The notes under the pieces: generated by a model | Told to the model about the DNA's origin: nothing | The model's input: the letters and a program-made list of their open reading frames with translations, nothing else | The model's database searches: none | Position numbers and translations under genes: made by a program | From: JBKEBX01 sp047974615 | Lineage (GTDB): Bacteria > Bacillota > Clostridia > Lachnospirales > CAMZNU01 | Length of the DNA: 11,361 bases | Assembly (NCBI GenBank): GCA_047974615.1 | Contig: JBKECM010000018.1 | Location: 1-11,361, forward strand | Reading direction: 5' to 3' | Part shown: piece after piece, positions 1 to 7,661 of the stretch | How positions within the stretch are numbered: position 1 is the stretch's first letter | How the letters are laid out: the number at the start of each line of letters is the position of its first letter

Positions 1-66
1 TCAAAATTTCTGCGTCAGCTTCTCCTAGCAGAAACACGCTGTTATGCGTTGTCGAAGCTTTCTTGA
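1..66. other. left-edge, relatively GC-rich fragment with small hairpins; unidentified
   Basis: The first 60 bases contain about 45% G+C, much more than the very AT-rich DNA that follows. They can fold into two small adjacent hairpins: a perfect 7-base stem (7-13 with 28-34) and a 4-base stem (36-39 with 46-49). A wider 6-base inverted repeat (17-22 with 54-59) is also present. The plus frame starting at base 1 is open until a TGA at 64-66, and one minus frame is open across most of the stretch, but neither contains a start codon inside the window. It may be the end of a dispersed repeat, the tail of a gene cut by the window edge, or a terminator region. Nothing here decides between these. 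Confidence 0.3.
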
Positions 67-119
67 ACTATTTAAAATTTAAAAGAAAATTAAATCAAGC
101 GAGTTTTTAGAGGTCACCT

Positions 120-146
120 TAAGTTAAATACATGATTTAACGATAT
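120..146 (+). promoter_or_regulatory. candidate sigma-28-like promoter for the glycosyltransferase gene
   Basis: TAAG at 120-123, a 15-base spacer and AACGATAT at 139-146 resemble the motility sigma factor (SigD/FliA) consensus of Firmicutes, TAAA-N15-GCCGATAT. Three of four and six of eight positions match, and the spacer is exact. A sigma-A -10 (TATAAT, 144-149) overlaps it, but the bases 17 upstream (121-126) are a poor -35. Chance matches are likely in DNA this AT-rich, so this is only a candidate. Confidence 0.35.
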
Positions 147-194
147 AATTATTAACATAACATTTTGTAAATTTAAAAAATCATGGAGGAAATT

Positions 195-1751
195 ATGGAA
201 AACTACGAAGCCTTTGATAAATTAGCAATGATACTGCTTCAGCAAGTAATAAACAATGTAACTGATGCAACTACCCAGCAAACAATTCAATCTTTACATA
301 ACATTTATGATGAAAGTATTGACAAAAAAAACTTCTTTGCCTATTTGGAAGAAAGATATAAAAACGAAAACGCCACTGCACTTATTATTATTTTAGAATA
401 TTTGTACTTAGTTACAGAAAGCGAAACTATTTTAGAAAAAGAATTAGAAGTTTTAGAGAAATATGCTAAAACAGAACATTTAGACTTCTACTATTCACTT
501 TTTCTAAAATGGCAAAATACCCTCAGAATATTTGTTTCCCAAGAGAAAAATTTAAACTATATAAGGCTTAGAAATCTACATACAAGCCTTATATCAAGAT
601 ATAAAAATCTTATAAATTTTAGTCTTGAGTATATTCCTATTGAAGAAAGAAATAATGATCAAATAGTTATTTTTATTACACAAATTTCAGGAGAAAAGCA
701 TGGACCAACAAGAAATCTTACAGATTATGCATACACACTACAAAAAAAATTAGGTAAAAAAGTATTTGTTGTTATCGCCTATGATATGCCAAGTCGTCAT
801 ACATTTATAACTGCTTATCCTTACATTAATTATACGGAATTTAATTATTCAGAAGAGTTAGAAGGTGCCCAAAGTCATGAATGTTTAGGTGAAACAATAC
901 CATTCTATGGCACGAAATTACAAGAAGGAAATGAACAAGACACCCTTGAAATTATAAAATATGTTCATTCCTTAAAACCCGGCTTAATTTACAATATGGG
1001 TGGTAACAATATACTTGCAGATATATGTGGAGAATTTACTACAGAAGTTACACTCCCTTTTTCAAATAATTTCCCTATTACTGACGCAAAATATATAATC
1101 TTACCTAGAAATTTAAATGCCTTTGATTCAGAAGTTCAAAACTTTATTGAGAATAAAGGTCAAGAAATAATTGAAAGTGTATTTGTATATAAACTAGACG
1201 AAGCAATTACATTGCGTAAAAAAGAAGATTTTGGTTTTAAAGAAAAAAACTTTGTAATATCTATAGTTGGTGGTAGGCTTGCTGAAGAAGTTACTGGTAC
1301 TTTTGTAGAGAAGCTAAATGAATATATGAGTAAAAATCAAGATGCAGTAGTTTTGTTAGTTGGTACATACGATAGCTTTGAAACTAAAAAAAGACAATTT
1401 TTACATTTAGATAGAATTAACTTTATAGGCTTTCAAAATGATTTAAGAGGAGTTTTAGAAGCAGTTGATGTCTATTTGAACCCACCAAGAAAAGGTGGTG
1501 GTACAAGTGGTGCAGAAGCTTTGGCACAAGGAGTTCCTGTAGTTACATTGCCATTTTTTGATGTTGGCTATACAGTAGGTGATTATTTCACTTGCGAAGA
1601 TATGGATAAGATATTTGAAACACTTCATAGATACTATGTAGATAAAGATTTTTATGCACTACAATCGAAACGTGGACTAGAACAAGTAGAAAAAATTACA
1701 AATACAGAACAAGTTATAAAAGATATACTTAAAGTTGTACTACAAAGTTAA
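195..1751 (+). CDS. GT-B fold glycosyltransferase (GT4-like) with helical N-terminal region
   Basis: Predicted cytoplasmic glycosyltransferase of 518 residues. The ATG at 183 is in frame, but GGAGG (185-189) overlaps it and sits 5 bases before the ATG at 195, so 195 is the better start. Residues 1-150 are mostly helical and charged, with no recognised domain. From about 155 a Rossmann-like region begins (strand QIVIFITQI, then GPTRNL), as in the acceptor half of GT-B enzymes. The donor half runs from about 350: ISIVGGR, LLVGTY near 387, NFIGF near 409, DVYLNP near 425, and the nucleotide-sugar loop GGGTSGAEAL at 434-443 followed by GVPVV. That last block is typical of GT4 and related families and carries the expected Glu. 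No signal peptide or membrane segment is visible. The sugar and acceptor are unknown. The gene is monocistronic and converges on yitT. A sigma-28-like promoter would fit flagellin glycosylation, but that is inference; capsule or surface polymer synthesis is equally open. Confidence 0.75.
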   Translation: MENYEAFDKLAMILLQQVINNVTDATTQQTIQSLHNIYDESIDKKNFFAYLEERYKNENATALIIILEYLYLVTESETILEKELEVLEKYAKTEHLDFYYSLFLKWQNTLRIFVSQEKNLNYIRLRNLHTSLISRYKNLINFSLEYIPIEERNNDQIVIFITQISGEKHGPTRNLTDYAYTLQKKLGKKVFVVIAYDMPSRHTFITAYPYINYTEFNYSEELEGAQSHECLGETIPFYGTKLQEGNEQDTLEIIKYVHSLKPGLIYNMGGNNILADICGEFTTEVTLPFSNNFPITDAKYIILPRNLNAFDSEVQNFIENKGQEIIESVFVYKLDEAITLRKKEDFGFKEKNFVISIVGGRLAEEVTGTFVEKLNEYMSKNQDAVVLLVGTYDSFETKKRQFLHLDRINFIGFQNDLRGVLEAVDVYLNPPRKGGGTSGAEALAQGVPVVTLPFFDVGYTVGDYFTCEDMDKIFETLHRYYVDKDFYALQSKRGLEQVEKITNTEQVIKDILKVVLQS

Positions 1752-1876
1752 TTTTTTACTCTGCAACACCCTTACTAACATTCACTAAATTACTAGTATA
1801 CTTGTTAGAACTTCTTGACCATACATTATGAAGAAGAAATTGTCGCTTTTTTCAACGTCATAGATTTATACATAAA

Positions 1877-1915
1877 TGAAATGGCATCATTGTATTTTGC
1901 AATGATGCCATTTCA
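1877..1915 (-). terminator. perfect 16-bp hairpin between convergent genes; probable terminator
   Basis: Bases 1877-1892 pair perfectly with 1900-1915 around a 7-base loop (TATTTTG). The hairpin begins 9 bases past the yitT stop codon and 126 bases past the glycosyltransferase stop, so it most likely ends yitT transcription and may also block read-through from the opposite gene. Neither strand has a clean T-run directly after the stem; the minus side reads only TTTCATTTATG-like sequence. It is therefore an atypical intrinsic terminator. Confidence 0.6.
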
Positions 1916-1923
1916 AATTTCAT

Positions 1924-2778
1924 TTATTGACTTCGTGCAAATCCTCTACCTATAACCTTACTAGAGTTTGTTATAGTAGTAAAAGCCTTAGGGTGATTTT
2001 TATCTAAATATATTTGTAGCTTTGCAGCATCACGTCTATATAAAGTTGTAGTAACGATAACTTTTTCTTCATAAGTGTAGCCACCATGAGCATTTATAAT
2101 AGTGGTACCATGCTTTAATTCAGTATTTATATAATTTGATATTTCGTCTGGATTATCAGTTATAATATTAAATACTTTAGTCAAATATAAAGAATCTAAT
2201 ACTAAATCTACTATATATGTTCTAAGTAACAAGCCTAAAGTAGAGTACAAAAATATTTCAACTCCGAATGTTATACCAGCAAAAGCCACAACAACAAAAT
2301 CAAAAAACATAAGAACAATATGCATTTTAAGGTCAACAAATTTTGTAATTATTTTTGCAAGTATTTCAGTACCCCCAGTATTTAACTGTTCACGATATAA
2401 TATAGCAGAGCCTATAGAAGGCACAAAAACTGCAAAAATTATTTCAATAAAGCCGTCATTCGTAAGTGGTTCTGAAATAGGAAAAAATATCTCTAAAAAT
2501 TTCATCATAAAACTTAGCATATAAGAGCCATATAGTATTCCAACCATATCTTTTTTCCCTAAAAAAATCAATCCTAAAATAATAACTACAGTATTAAGTA
2601 TAAGCATAAGATCTGACAATGAAAAACTCGTATAGTACACTAAAGTTTGGGACAAACCAGTAATTCCACCAAAAACAAAGTTATTAGGTACTCTAAATAT
2701 ATGTGTACCAAATGCAACTAAAAAAATTCCTACGTTAATAAAAAAAGCTTTTTTTAAAAATTCAATTACTTTATTCAT
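1924..2778 (-). CDS. YitT family membrane protein (DUF161 + DUF2179)
   Basis: A 284-residue integral membrane protein, the usual length for the YitT family. The first 200 residues contain about five hydrophobic segments (near 11-28, 55-75, 80-98, 110-127, 152-175) and the family signatures NNFVFGGITGLS (32-43) and TGGTEILAKI (about 134-143). The C-terminal 75 residues form the soluble DUF2179 domain: ITDNPDEI, the glycine-rich HGGYT followed by EEK, and a terminal KVIGRGF. The family is widespread in Firmicutes, often in several copies, and its transport or sensing role is not established. A ribosome binding site (AAAGGAA, complement of 2784-2790) lies 5 bases before the ATG. A TATAAT (2839-2844, minus strand) could be its -10, but no good -35 is visible. 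The gene is monocistronic and diverges from the 33-codon gene. The family assignment is secure; no substrate can be inferred. Confidence 0.9.
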   Translation of the reverse strand: MNKVIEFLKKAFFINVGIFLVAFGTHIFRVPNNFVFGGITGLSQTLVYYTSFSLSDLMLILNTVVIILGLIFLGKKDMVGILYGSYMLSFMMKFLEIFFPISEPLTNDGFIEIIFAVFVPSIGSAILYREQLNTGGTEILAKIITKFVDLKMHIVLMFFDFVVVAFAGITFGVEIFLYSTLGLLLRTYIVDLVLDSLYLTKVFNIITDNPDEISNYINTELKHGTTIINAHGGYTYEEKVIVTTTLYRRDAAKLQIYLDKNHPKAFTTITNSSKVIGRGFARSQ

Positions 2779-2881
2779 ATATGTTCCTTTTCTAAAACAA
2801 TTTTATTCATACTAAATTCTTTACCAAAGTTCATACTTATTATACACTAAAACAATCTAAAAGTATACCTTACAAAAAAAA

Positions 2882-2911
2882 TCTATATAAAAACTTTTTT
2901 TGAACATAATA
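2882..2911 (+). promoter_or_regulatory. weak candidate sigma-G-like promoter for the 33-codon gene
   Basis: No sigma-A promoter with acceptable spacing is visible before the small gene. CATAATA at 2905-2911 matches six of seven positions of the forespore sigma-G -10 (CATACTA), and TCTATA lies 17 bases upstream (2882-2887) as a partial -35. A start near 2917 would give a leader of about 25 bases. Such a match can easily arise by chance at this base composition. Confidence 0.2.
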
Positions 2912-2942
2912 ATATTAGAATAAACGGAAAGGAGTGTTATAT

Positions 2943-3044
2943 ATGGCAAAAAAAGGTATGAAACGACCAGATGAAAATATATCAACAGAAAGTAATAAAA
3001 AAGAAAAAAAAGCTACAATTAAAGAAGTACCTGAAACAAAATAA
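2943..3044 (+). CDS. small basic hypothetical protein, 33 residues
   Basis: A 33-residue reading frame with every mark of a real gene: a strong ribosome binding site (AAAGGAG, 2928-2934) placed 8 bases before the ATG, and a hairpin terminator 36 bases after the TAA. The product starts MAKKGMKRPDENI, continues with a run of Lys, Glu and Ser/Thr, and ends KEVPETK. It has no hydrophobic stretch and no cysteine, so it should be soluble, highly charged and probably disordered. I do not recognise a characterised family. The MxKKGMxRP opening resembles short uncharacterised clostridial proteins as I recall them, but I cannot verify that. The gene diverges from yitT and is convergent with the ABC transporter operon, so it forms its own transcription unit. 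A forespore promoter is a weak possibility. The function is unknown. Confidence 0.7.
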   Translation: MAKKGMKRPDENISTESNKKEKKATIKEVPETK

Positions 3045-3079
3045 TGTTGGCAACACCTATAATTTGCCCTTTATGGCAT

Positions 3080-3116
3080 AAAAGTGGTACTATACATATA
3101 TAGCACCACTTTTTTA
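3080..3116. terminator. shared bidirectional intrinsic terminator
   Basis: AAAAGTGGT (3080-3088) pairs with ACCACTTTT (3105-3113). An inner CTATA/TATAG stem (3090-3094 with 3099-3103) extends the hairpin, and T's follow to 3116 on the plus strand. It terminates the 33-codon gene. Read from the other strand, the same hairpin lies immediately past the adaptor stop codon at 3117 and also ends in a T-run, so it probably serves the ABC operon too. Confidence 0.85.
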
Positions 3117-4532
3117 TTAATTGCTACTTATTTTTTTACCTTCTTCTAATCCATCAACACTCGCATCTTTAACTATAATATCACTGGCAGTTATACCCTT
3201 ATCAATAACATACTCATTACGCAGTTCAACACCTCTTTCTATCATAGTAGCTTTAAGTACTCCATTTTCCACTTTATACACTGCAAAGCCGTCTTCGTAA
3301 TTAAATATACTCTCTTTTGGTACAACAACTGCATTTTCATTTTCATATAGTAAGAACTCAATATCAACATCAAATCCTAGCATAAGGTTAAGTTCTTCTT
3401 TTGGTTCAATAGTAACTTTCACCTTTCTCTCCTCAACACCTAAATTGCTTATTTCTGCAATAGCTTCATTTTCTATAGAAACAATATTACCTACATAACG
3501 TTCTTCACCTTGTCGTTTATCGATAATTATATTTACTTTACTTCCAACATCTATTGAATCAATATCTCTTGTAGATATAGATGTTTCTATTAAAAAATCT
3601 TCTTGTTTAATTATAGCAACAGGCGTTGCTTGTGTAACATAGTTAACCTTTGATAGTGGTAACTCAGCTACTATACCATCAAAAGGAGAAATAATAATAA
3701 GTTCTTCTTTATTTTGATTTAATATATTAATTTGTTCCTTGCTTATTTCTATTAAAGAATTATAGTAATTTATCATAGGTGTGATATAATCTTTGTTTAA
3801 TTCACTTTGCATATTTGTAATTTGAACCTCAATAGCATTTTTCGTACTATCAAAATATTCACTACCACTTTGCACACCCTCTGTTTTTAAGATATCAAGC
3901 TGTTTTTTATTTTGTAAAAGTAAGTTTTCGTATGTTTCAACTTGAGTAGCTATTTTATCATATTCAGCCTTTGATACAACTTCATTTTCAAGTAAAAGTG
4001 AATATTTATCAAGTTCCTTCTTAAGGTTATCAAGTTCTTTTTCTGTTTGACTAATCAAAAGTTCTTGCATAGCTATTTGTTCATCTTTCGATGTATATGT
4101 AGCTTTTTCTTGTACTTCTAAAGTCGCAAGTTGGGAATTAAGCTCATCTATAGAACTGTTAATTGTACTTTTTCTTGAACTATCTTCTAAATAAACGTTC
4201 TCTTTTTGAGCATTATAACCTTCGATTTGTTGTTCACAAGTTTTAATCTCAAAATCAAGTTGACTACCAGATATTTCTCCTATTTTATCGCCTTTATTTA
4301 CAAAGTCACCTTCGCTTACATATACATCTTTAACGTCACCAGCATTTTTTGAGTATATATTGTATAACTCTTGGTTTCCAACTATACCTTCTTCTGTAAA
4401 ATAATAGCTTGCATATTTTTCTTCTAGTTTTATAGTTTCAACAGTTATTGGTGCAGTAAGAGTATATGCCATATATACACCTATTACAGCACATATTAAA
4501 AGCAAAATTCCAATTTTTATTCCTTTTTTCAT
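3117..4532 (-). CDS. HlyD/MacA-like membrane fusion (adaptor) subunit of ABC exporter
   Basis: Adaptor protein of 471 residues. The frame opens further upstream, but ATG 4532 is preceded at 10 bases by AAGGAG (complement of 4543-4548) and lies one base past the permease stop, so it is chosen. Residues 4-23 form a single N-terminal membrane anchor. The first half of a biotinyl-lipoyl-like domain is at about 64-88 (NAGDVKDVYVSEGDFV, then KGDKIGEI), its second half at 280-309 (ISPFDGIVAEL, then ATPVAII), and between them is a long, Glu/Lys/Gln-rich helical hairpin predicted as coiled coil (about 94-277). A beta-barrel-like section (311-395) and a membrane-proximal domain (VVVPKESIF near 402, YVIDKGI near 441) follow. 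This is the MacA / YknX architecture. In a Gram-positive cell it would sit outside the membrane, bound to the permease. It is the last gene of the operon. The substrate is unknown; peptides, antibiotics or surface compounds are typical for the family. Confidence 0.85.
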   Translation of the reverse strand: MKKGIKIGILLLICAVIGVYMAYTLTAPITVETIKLEEKYASYYFTEEGIVGNQELYNIYSKNAGDVKDVYVSEGDFVNKGDKIGEISGSQLDFEIKTCEQQIEGYNAQKENVYLEDSSRKSTINSSIDELNSQLATLEVQEKATYTSKDEQIAMQELLISQTEKELDNLKKELDKYSLLLENEVVSKAEYDKIATQVETYENLLLQNKKQLDILKTEGVQSGSEYFDSTKNAIEVQITNMQSELNKDYITPMINYYNSLIEISKEQINILNQNKEELIIISPFDGIVAELPLSKVNYVTQATPVAIIKQEDFLIETSISTRDIDSIDVGSKVNIIIDKRQGEERYVGNIVSIENEAIAEISNLGVEERKVKVTIEPKEELNLMLGFDVDIEFLLYENENAVVVPKESIFNYEDGFAVYKVENGVLKATMIERGVELRNEYVIDKGITASDIIVKDASVDGLEEGKKISSN

Positions 4533-4533
4533 A

Positions 4534-6882
4534 TTAACCACGCTCCTTAAGTACAGTAACCAAATCAAGTACTTTAATATTTTTCTTATTCATTAAATTT
4601 GATAAGTAAACAGCTATAATACATTGCATACCAGCTCTTACACATTCATTAAGTCTAAGCTTAGTATCGAAACTAAAAGTACTTATATCCATCATAGAAC
4701 TTACACCTATTTTTAAACCTAAAGCACAAAAAATTCCAAAAAAAATTCCAACAGCAGTCAAAATCCAAAATTCTAAATCAACGATTTCTGCAATCTCTTT
4801 TGTAGTTACACCTATAACCTTAAGCGTAGAATATTCTCTGGCTCTTTCAGAAAAAGCAATAACTGAAATATTGTATATAATAATAAATACAAGTGCTATT
4901 GTAAAAATATCCATAAAATCAAACATAATATCATATGTTGATATCAGCTCCGTAAGATTTTGTAAAGTTTTTTCTTTATCTTCGATAAGTTTTATATTTG
5001 ATGCCTCTTTAAAATCATTTTTAATTACTTCGTAATTATCTGTGTTTAAGACAACGCTCGTATACCCATCAGTATCAAAATAATCATATAAGGTATCAAT
5101 GTTCATAAAAACAGCATCTGACATGGTCATAGTAGCAATATCTGTAACTTTTAGTTTTATACTATCTTCCAGTAAGTAGCTATCAATATAAATATAATCC
5201 CCTTTTTTTGCACCTATTTCATCAGCATAGAAACTACTTAAAACTATACCTTCTTCACCTATAACTTTATTACTTTTTGTTTCTTCATCATAAGCCTTAT
5301 ACAAAGGACTTTCTGAAGGCAAACCAATAAGATTAGTAACTGTACTCTTACTTCCTTTTCTTATAGTTACAGGAGTTTCATAAATACCACTAGCTACAGT
5401 CACACCTTCATAGTCTTGTATATATTCTACAGTGCCACTATCAACTTGGTCATAAAAACTCAGCTTAACGTCATACTTTTTTACTTTTTCTATTTGTACA
5501 AATATCATACCATCTATCAAGTTTGTTGCAGATACCATATATGCACCCATAGCGAAAGAAAAAGCTATACCTACAACTATAAAACCACTTCTTAGCATAT
5601 TCCTTTGAATATTTCTTATAGCCATAAATCCTGAAGTCTTTAGTATTTTTTTTAAAAATTTATTTTCACTGAAAGATTTTTTTACATTAACATTAGGAAC
5701 TTCATTTTTCATAGCATCTACAGGGGACAGTTTTAAAATTTTACGAACTCCAAAATATGTACCTATAATACCACTAGCTAAAGCTAAAATAAAACCTATA
5801 ACATAGGAATCAATACCCATTAAAGTTGTTTCAATAGGTAAAATGAAGTACATCGCATATTGTGCAAGTATTGCATCACCCATTAAATATCCCATGATGA
5901 TACCTAAAAAACCACCGAACATTCCGGTTATTACTCCATAAATTAAAAAGTGATTTAATATTTCTTTATCCAAATAACCAAAAGCTTTAAGCATACCAAT
6001 TTCCATACGTTCTTGCTCAATAACCCTTTTTAAAGTAAGATAAAGTATCATAGATACCATAGCTAAAAAAGATAAAGGCATAGCAGTTGCCATTTTTTCA
6101 ATAGCTTGTATTTCAAGATCAACCATAGAGTAACTTAACATATCTTCTTTTTTAGTTAAATTTATCAAACCATAATCATCTAAAACATCTTCAAGGTTAA
6201 TTTTAACATCTTCGTATGTATATCCATCTTCTAAAGTAAAAAGTAAACTGTTATATTGATTATCCATATTGGATAAACTGTTCATCATCTTTAAAGTAAC
6301 ATAGGCATAGCCAAACCCCTTTTTATCAGGCATAAAGTCACTACCGTCTTTCATAAGATAGACAAACTCAGGTGACATAACAAAGCCAACAATAGTAAAT
6401 GTATCTACTTTTCCACTATGTACTATATCTATAGTATCACCTACTACAAGGTCATTTGCATTCATATATTCAACGCCTAAAAGTATTTCATTGTCATAAG
6501 TAATGTCACGACCTTCATATGAATACTCATTTAGTGTCGTGCCGTCATATGTAAAATCTTTAGACACAACTCTTAATGTCATAATATCATCGCTTTTACT
6601 ATGTTCAACTCTTAAATCTTCGACTATTCTAGGATAAACCTCTTTTATACCGTCTATTTCCTCTAGTCGTGCAATTTCACTTTGGGAAATAGCAGTAACT
6701 TTAGCAGATATATCTGCCAAATTATTTTCAATATAAAAGCTTTCAGCAGAATTTTTAAGTGCAGAAACAGCAGCAGCAAAACTTATATATAAAGCGACAC
6801 CTATAGACATTAGTAAAATACAAGATATGTATGCTTTTTTGTTTCTAAGCATAGCTCTAATAGTCTTTTTAAAAAGTATCAC
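4534..6882 (-). CDS. MacB/FtsX-type ABC transporter permease with two FtsX domains
   Basis: Permease of 782 residues. The frame can start with TTG (6885) or GTG (6882). I choose GTG because GGAGG (complement of 6890-6894) is 7 bases away and the GTG overlaps the ATPase TGA as GTGA, a coupling arrangement; TTG would be only 4 bases from the site. Segment 1 (about 15-39) is a membrane helix, followed by a large extracellular domain (about 45-260). A three-helix FtsX block follows (about 268-286, 312-338, 360-380) with the cytoplasmic EIGMLKAFGY motif. A second copy has an initial helix (434-454), an extracellular domain (456-650), and a final block (about 658-677, 703-727, 745-763) with EYSTLKVIGV. 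The total is eight helices in a duplicated layout, as in Gram-positive export or resistance permeases of this superfamily. It pairs with the upstream ATPase and downstream adaptor. Confidence 0.88.
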   Translation of the reverse strand: MILFKKTIRAMLRNKKAYISCILLMSIGVALYISFAAAVSALKNSAESFYIENNLADISAKVTAISQSEIARLEEIDGIKEVYPRIVEDLRVEHSKSDDIMTLRVVSKDFTYDGTTLNEYSYEGRDITYDNEILLGVEYMNANDLVVGDTIDIVHSGKVDTFTIVGFVMSPEFVYLMKDGSDFMPDKKGFGYAYVTLKMMNSLSNMDNQYNSLLFTLEDGYTYEDVKINLEDVLDDYGLINLTKKEDMLSYSMVDLEIQAIEKMATAMPLSFLAMVSMILYLTLKRVIEQERMEIGMLKAFGYLDKEILNHFLIYGVITGMFGGFLGIIMGYLMGDAILAQYAMYFILPIETTLMGIDSYVIGFILALASGIIGTYFGVRKILKLSPVDAMKNEVPNVNVKKSFSENKFLKKILKTSGFMAIRNIQRNMLRSGFIVVGIAFSFAMGAYMVSATNLIDGMIFVQIEKVKKYDVKLSFYDQVDSGTVEYIQDYEGVTVASGIYETPVTIRKGSKSTVTNLIGLPSESPLYKAYDEETKSNKVIGEEGIVLSSFYADEIGAKKGDYIYIDSYLLEDSIKLKVTDIATMTMSDAVFMNIDTLYDYFDTDGYTSVVLNTDNYEVIKNDFKEASNIKLIEDKEKTLQNLTELISTYDIMFDFMDIFTIALVFIIIYNISVIAFSERAREYSTLKVIGVTTKEIAEIVDLEFWILTAVGIFFGIFCALGLKIGVSSMMDISTFSFDTKLRLNECVRAGMQCIIAVYLSNLMNKKNIKVLDLVTVLKERG

Positions 6883-7589
6883 CAAACAACCTCCTCTGGT
6901 TTTTTAGGATTTTCATTCACTTCAATTTTATCTAATAAACCATCTTTTATATAGAAAACTCTATCAGCCATCTCACTTATTATAGAATTATGTGTTATAA
7001 TAACTACAGTCTTATTGTATGTTTCATTAAAGTCTTTTAGCAACTTTAGCACATCAGCACCTGTTTTAACATCAAGTGCACCCGTTGGCTCATCACATAA
7101 CAAAATATCTGGATTTTTAGACAAAGCACGTGCAATAGCAACTCTTTGTTGCTGTCCTCCAGACATTTGTGCTGGAAAATTATCTTTCTTATCATCTAAA
7201 TCTACATCTTTAATTAGTTTTCCAACGTTTAAGGGATTACTTGATAATTCGCTTGCCAATAATATATTTTCTTTAGCCGTTAAATTTGGTACCAAGTTAT
7301 AAAACTGAAAAATAAAACCTACTGCACTACGTCTATATAGCGTAAGTTGTTTATCATTTTTAGTCGATATATCTTCATTGTTATATATTACTTCACCACT
7401 AGTAGCTCTATCTATACCACCAATAATATTTAGTATAGTACTTTTTCCAGACCCTGACGCCCCTAAAACTACAACAAATTCGCCTTCATATAAATCAAAG
7501 GATACCCCTTTTAGAGCATCAACAACTATATCACCCATCAAATATTTTTTTGTTATATTTTTTACAGACATAACAATATTTTCACTCAT
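6879..7589 (-). CDS. ABC transporter ATP-binding protein (MacB/LolD-like)
   Basis: ATPase of 236 residues, the normal length for this class. All nucleotide-binding elements are intact: Walker A GASGSGKST (43-51), Q-loop FQFYN (94-98), signature SGGQQ (143-147), Walker B ILLCDEP (162-168) with catalytic Glu167, D-loop GALD (170-173) and H-loop His200. The overall pattern, including the NLVPNLTAKENI segment after the Q-loop, fits the MacB/LolD/FtsE group that partners FtsX-type permeases. It is the first gene of a three-gene operon and overlaps the permease start by four bases. The ribosome binding site is an imperfect GAGGGG (complement of 7595-7600). It hydrolyses ATP at the inner face of the membrane to drive export or mechanotransmission by the permease. 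The substrate cannot be predicted. Confidence 0.93.
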   Translation of the reverse strand: MSENIVMSVKNITKKYLMGDIVVDALKGVSFDLYEGEFVVVLGASGSGKSTILNIIGGIDRATSGEVIYNNEDISTKNDKQLTLYRRSAVGFIFQFYNLVPNLTAKENILLASELSSNPLNVGKLIKDVDLDDKKDNFPAQMSGGQQQRVAIARALSKNPDILLCDEPTGALDVKTGADVLKLLKDFNETYNKTVVIITHNSIISEMADRVFYIKDGLLDKIEVNENPKKPEEVVW

Positions 7590-7607
7590 ATTATCCCCTC
7601 TTTATCA

Positions 7608-7632
7608 AAAAATAACCACTTCGGTTATTTTT
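7608..7632. promoter_or_regulatory. perfect 10-bp inverted repeat overlapping transcription start; likely repressor operator
   Basis: AAAAATAACC (7608-7617) and GGTTATTTTT (7623-7632) form a perfect inverted repeat around ACTTC. It abuts the -10 of the ABC operon promoter and covers the expected start site (near 7626). The TAACC-N5-GGTTA core is like operators of dimeric repressors such as TetR or MarR proteins, which often control efflux operons. As RNA it would form a hairpin with only two G:C pairs, so an operator is favoured over an attenuator. Confidence 0.6.
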
Positions 7633-7661
7633 ATAATATATCATTTTTTTCTTTTTGTCAA
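7633..7661 (-). promoter_or_regulatory. sigma-A promoter of the ABC exporter operon
   Basis: On the minus strand, TTGACA (complement of 7656-7661), a 17-base spacer and TATTAT (complement of 7633-7638) are followed by an expected start near 7626 and a leader of about 37 bases to the ATPase ATG. The -35 is a perfect match and the -10 misses one base. Confidence 0.8.

Noticed and set aside
183..194. Upstream ATG at 183 as start of the glycosyltransferase
   Set aside because: The GGAGG ribosome binding site overlaps this ATG and is properly placed for the ATG at 195.
4533..4568. 12-residue N-terminal extension of the adaptor protein
   Set aside because: It overlaps the permease coding end. The AAGGAG site and the basic-then-hydrophobic membrane anchor point to ATG 4532.
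6880..6885. TTG at 6885 as the permease start
   Set aside because: The GTG at 6882 has better spacing (7 bases) to GGAGG and forms a GTGA overlap with the ATPase stop.
7015..7302. 95-codon plus-strand open frame opposite the ABC ATPase
   Set aside because: It is antisense to the signature and Walker B coding region of a clearly real ATPase, with no promoter or ribosome binding site.
7608..7632. Reading the ABC promoter inverted repeat as an intrinsic terminator or attenuator
   Set aside because: The RNA stem would have only two G:C pairs and would begin at the first transcribed bases. A DNA operator explains its position better.
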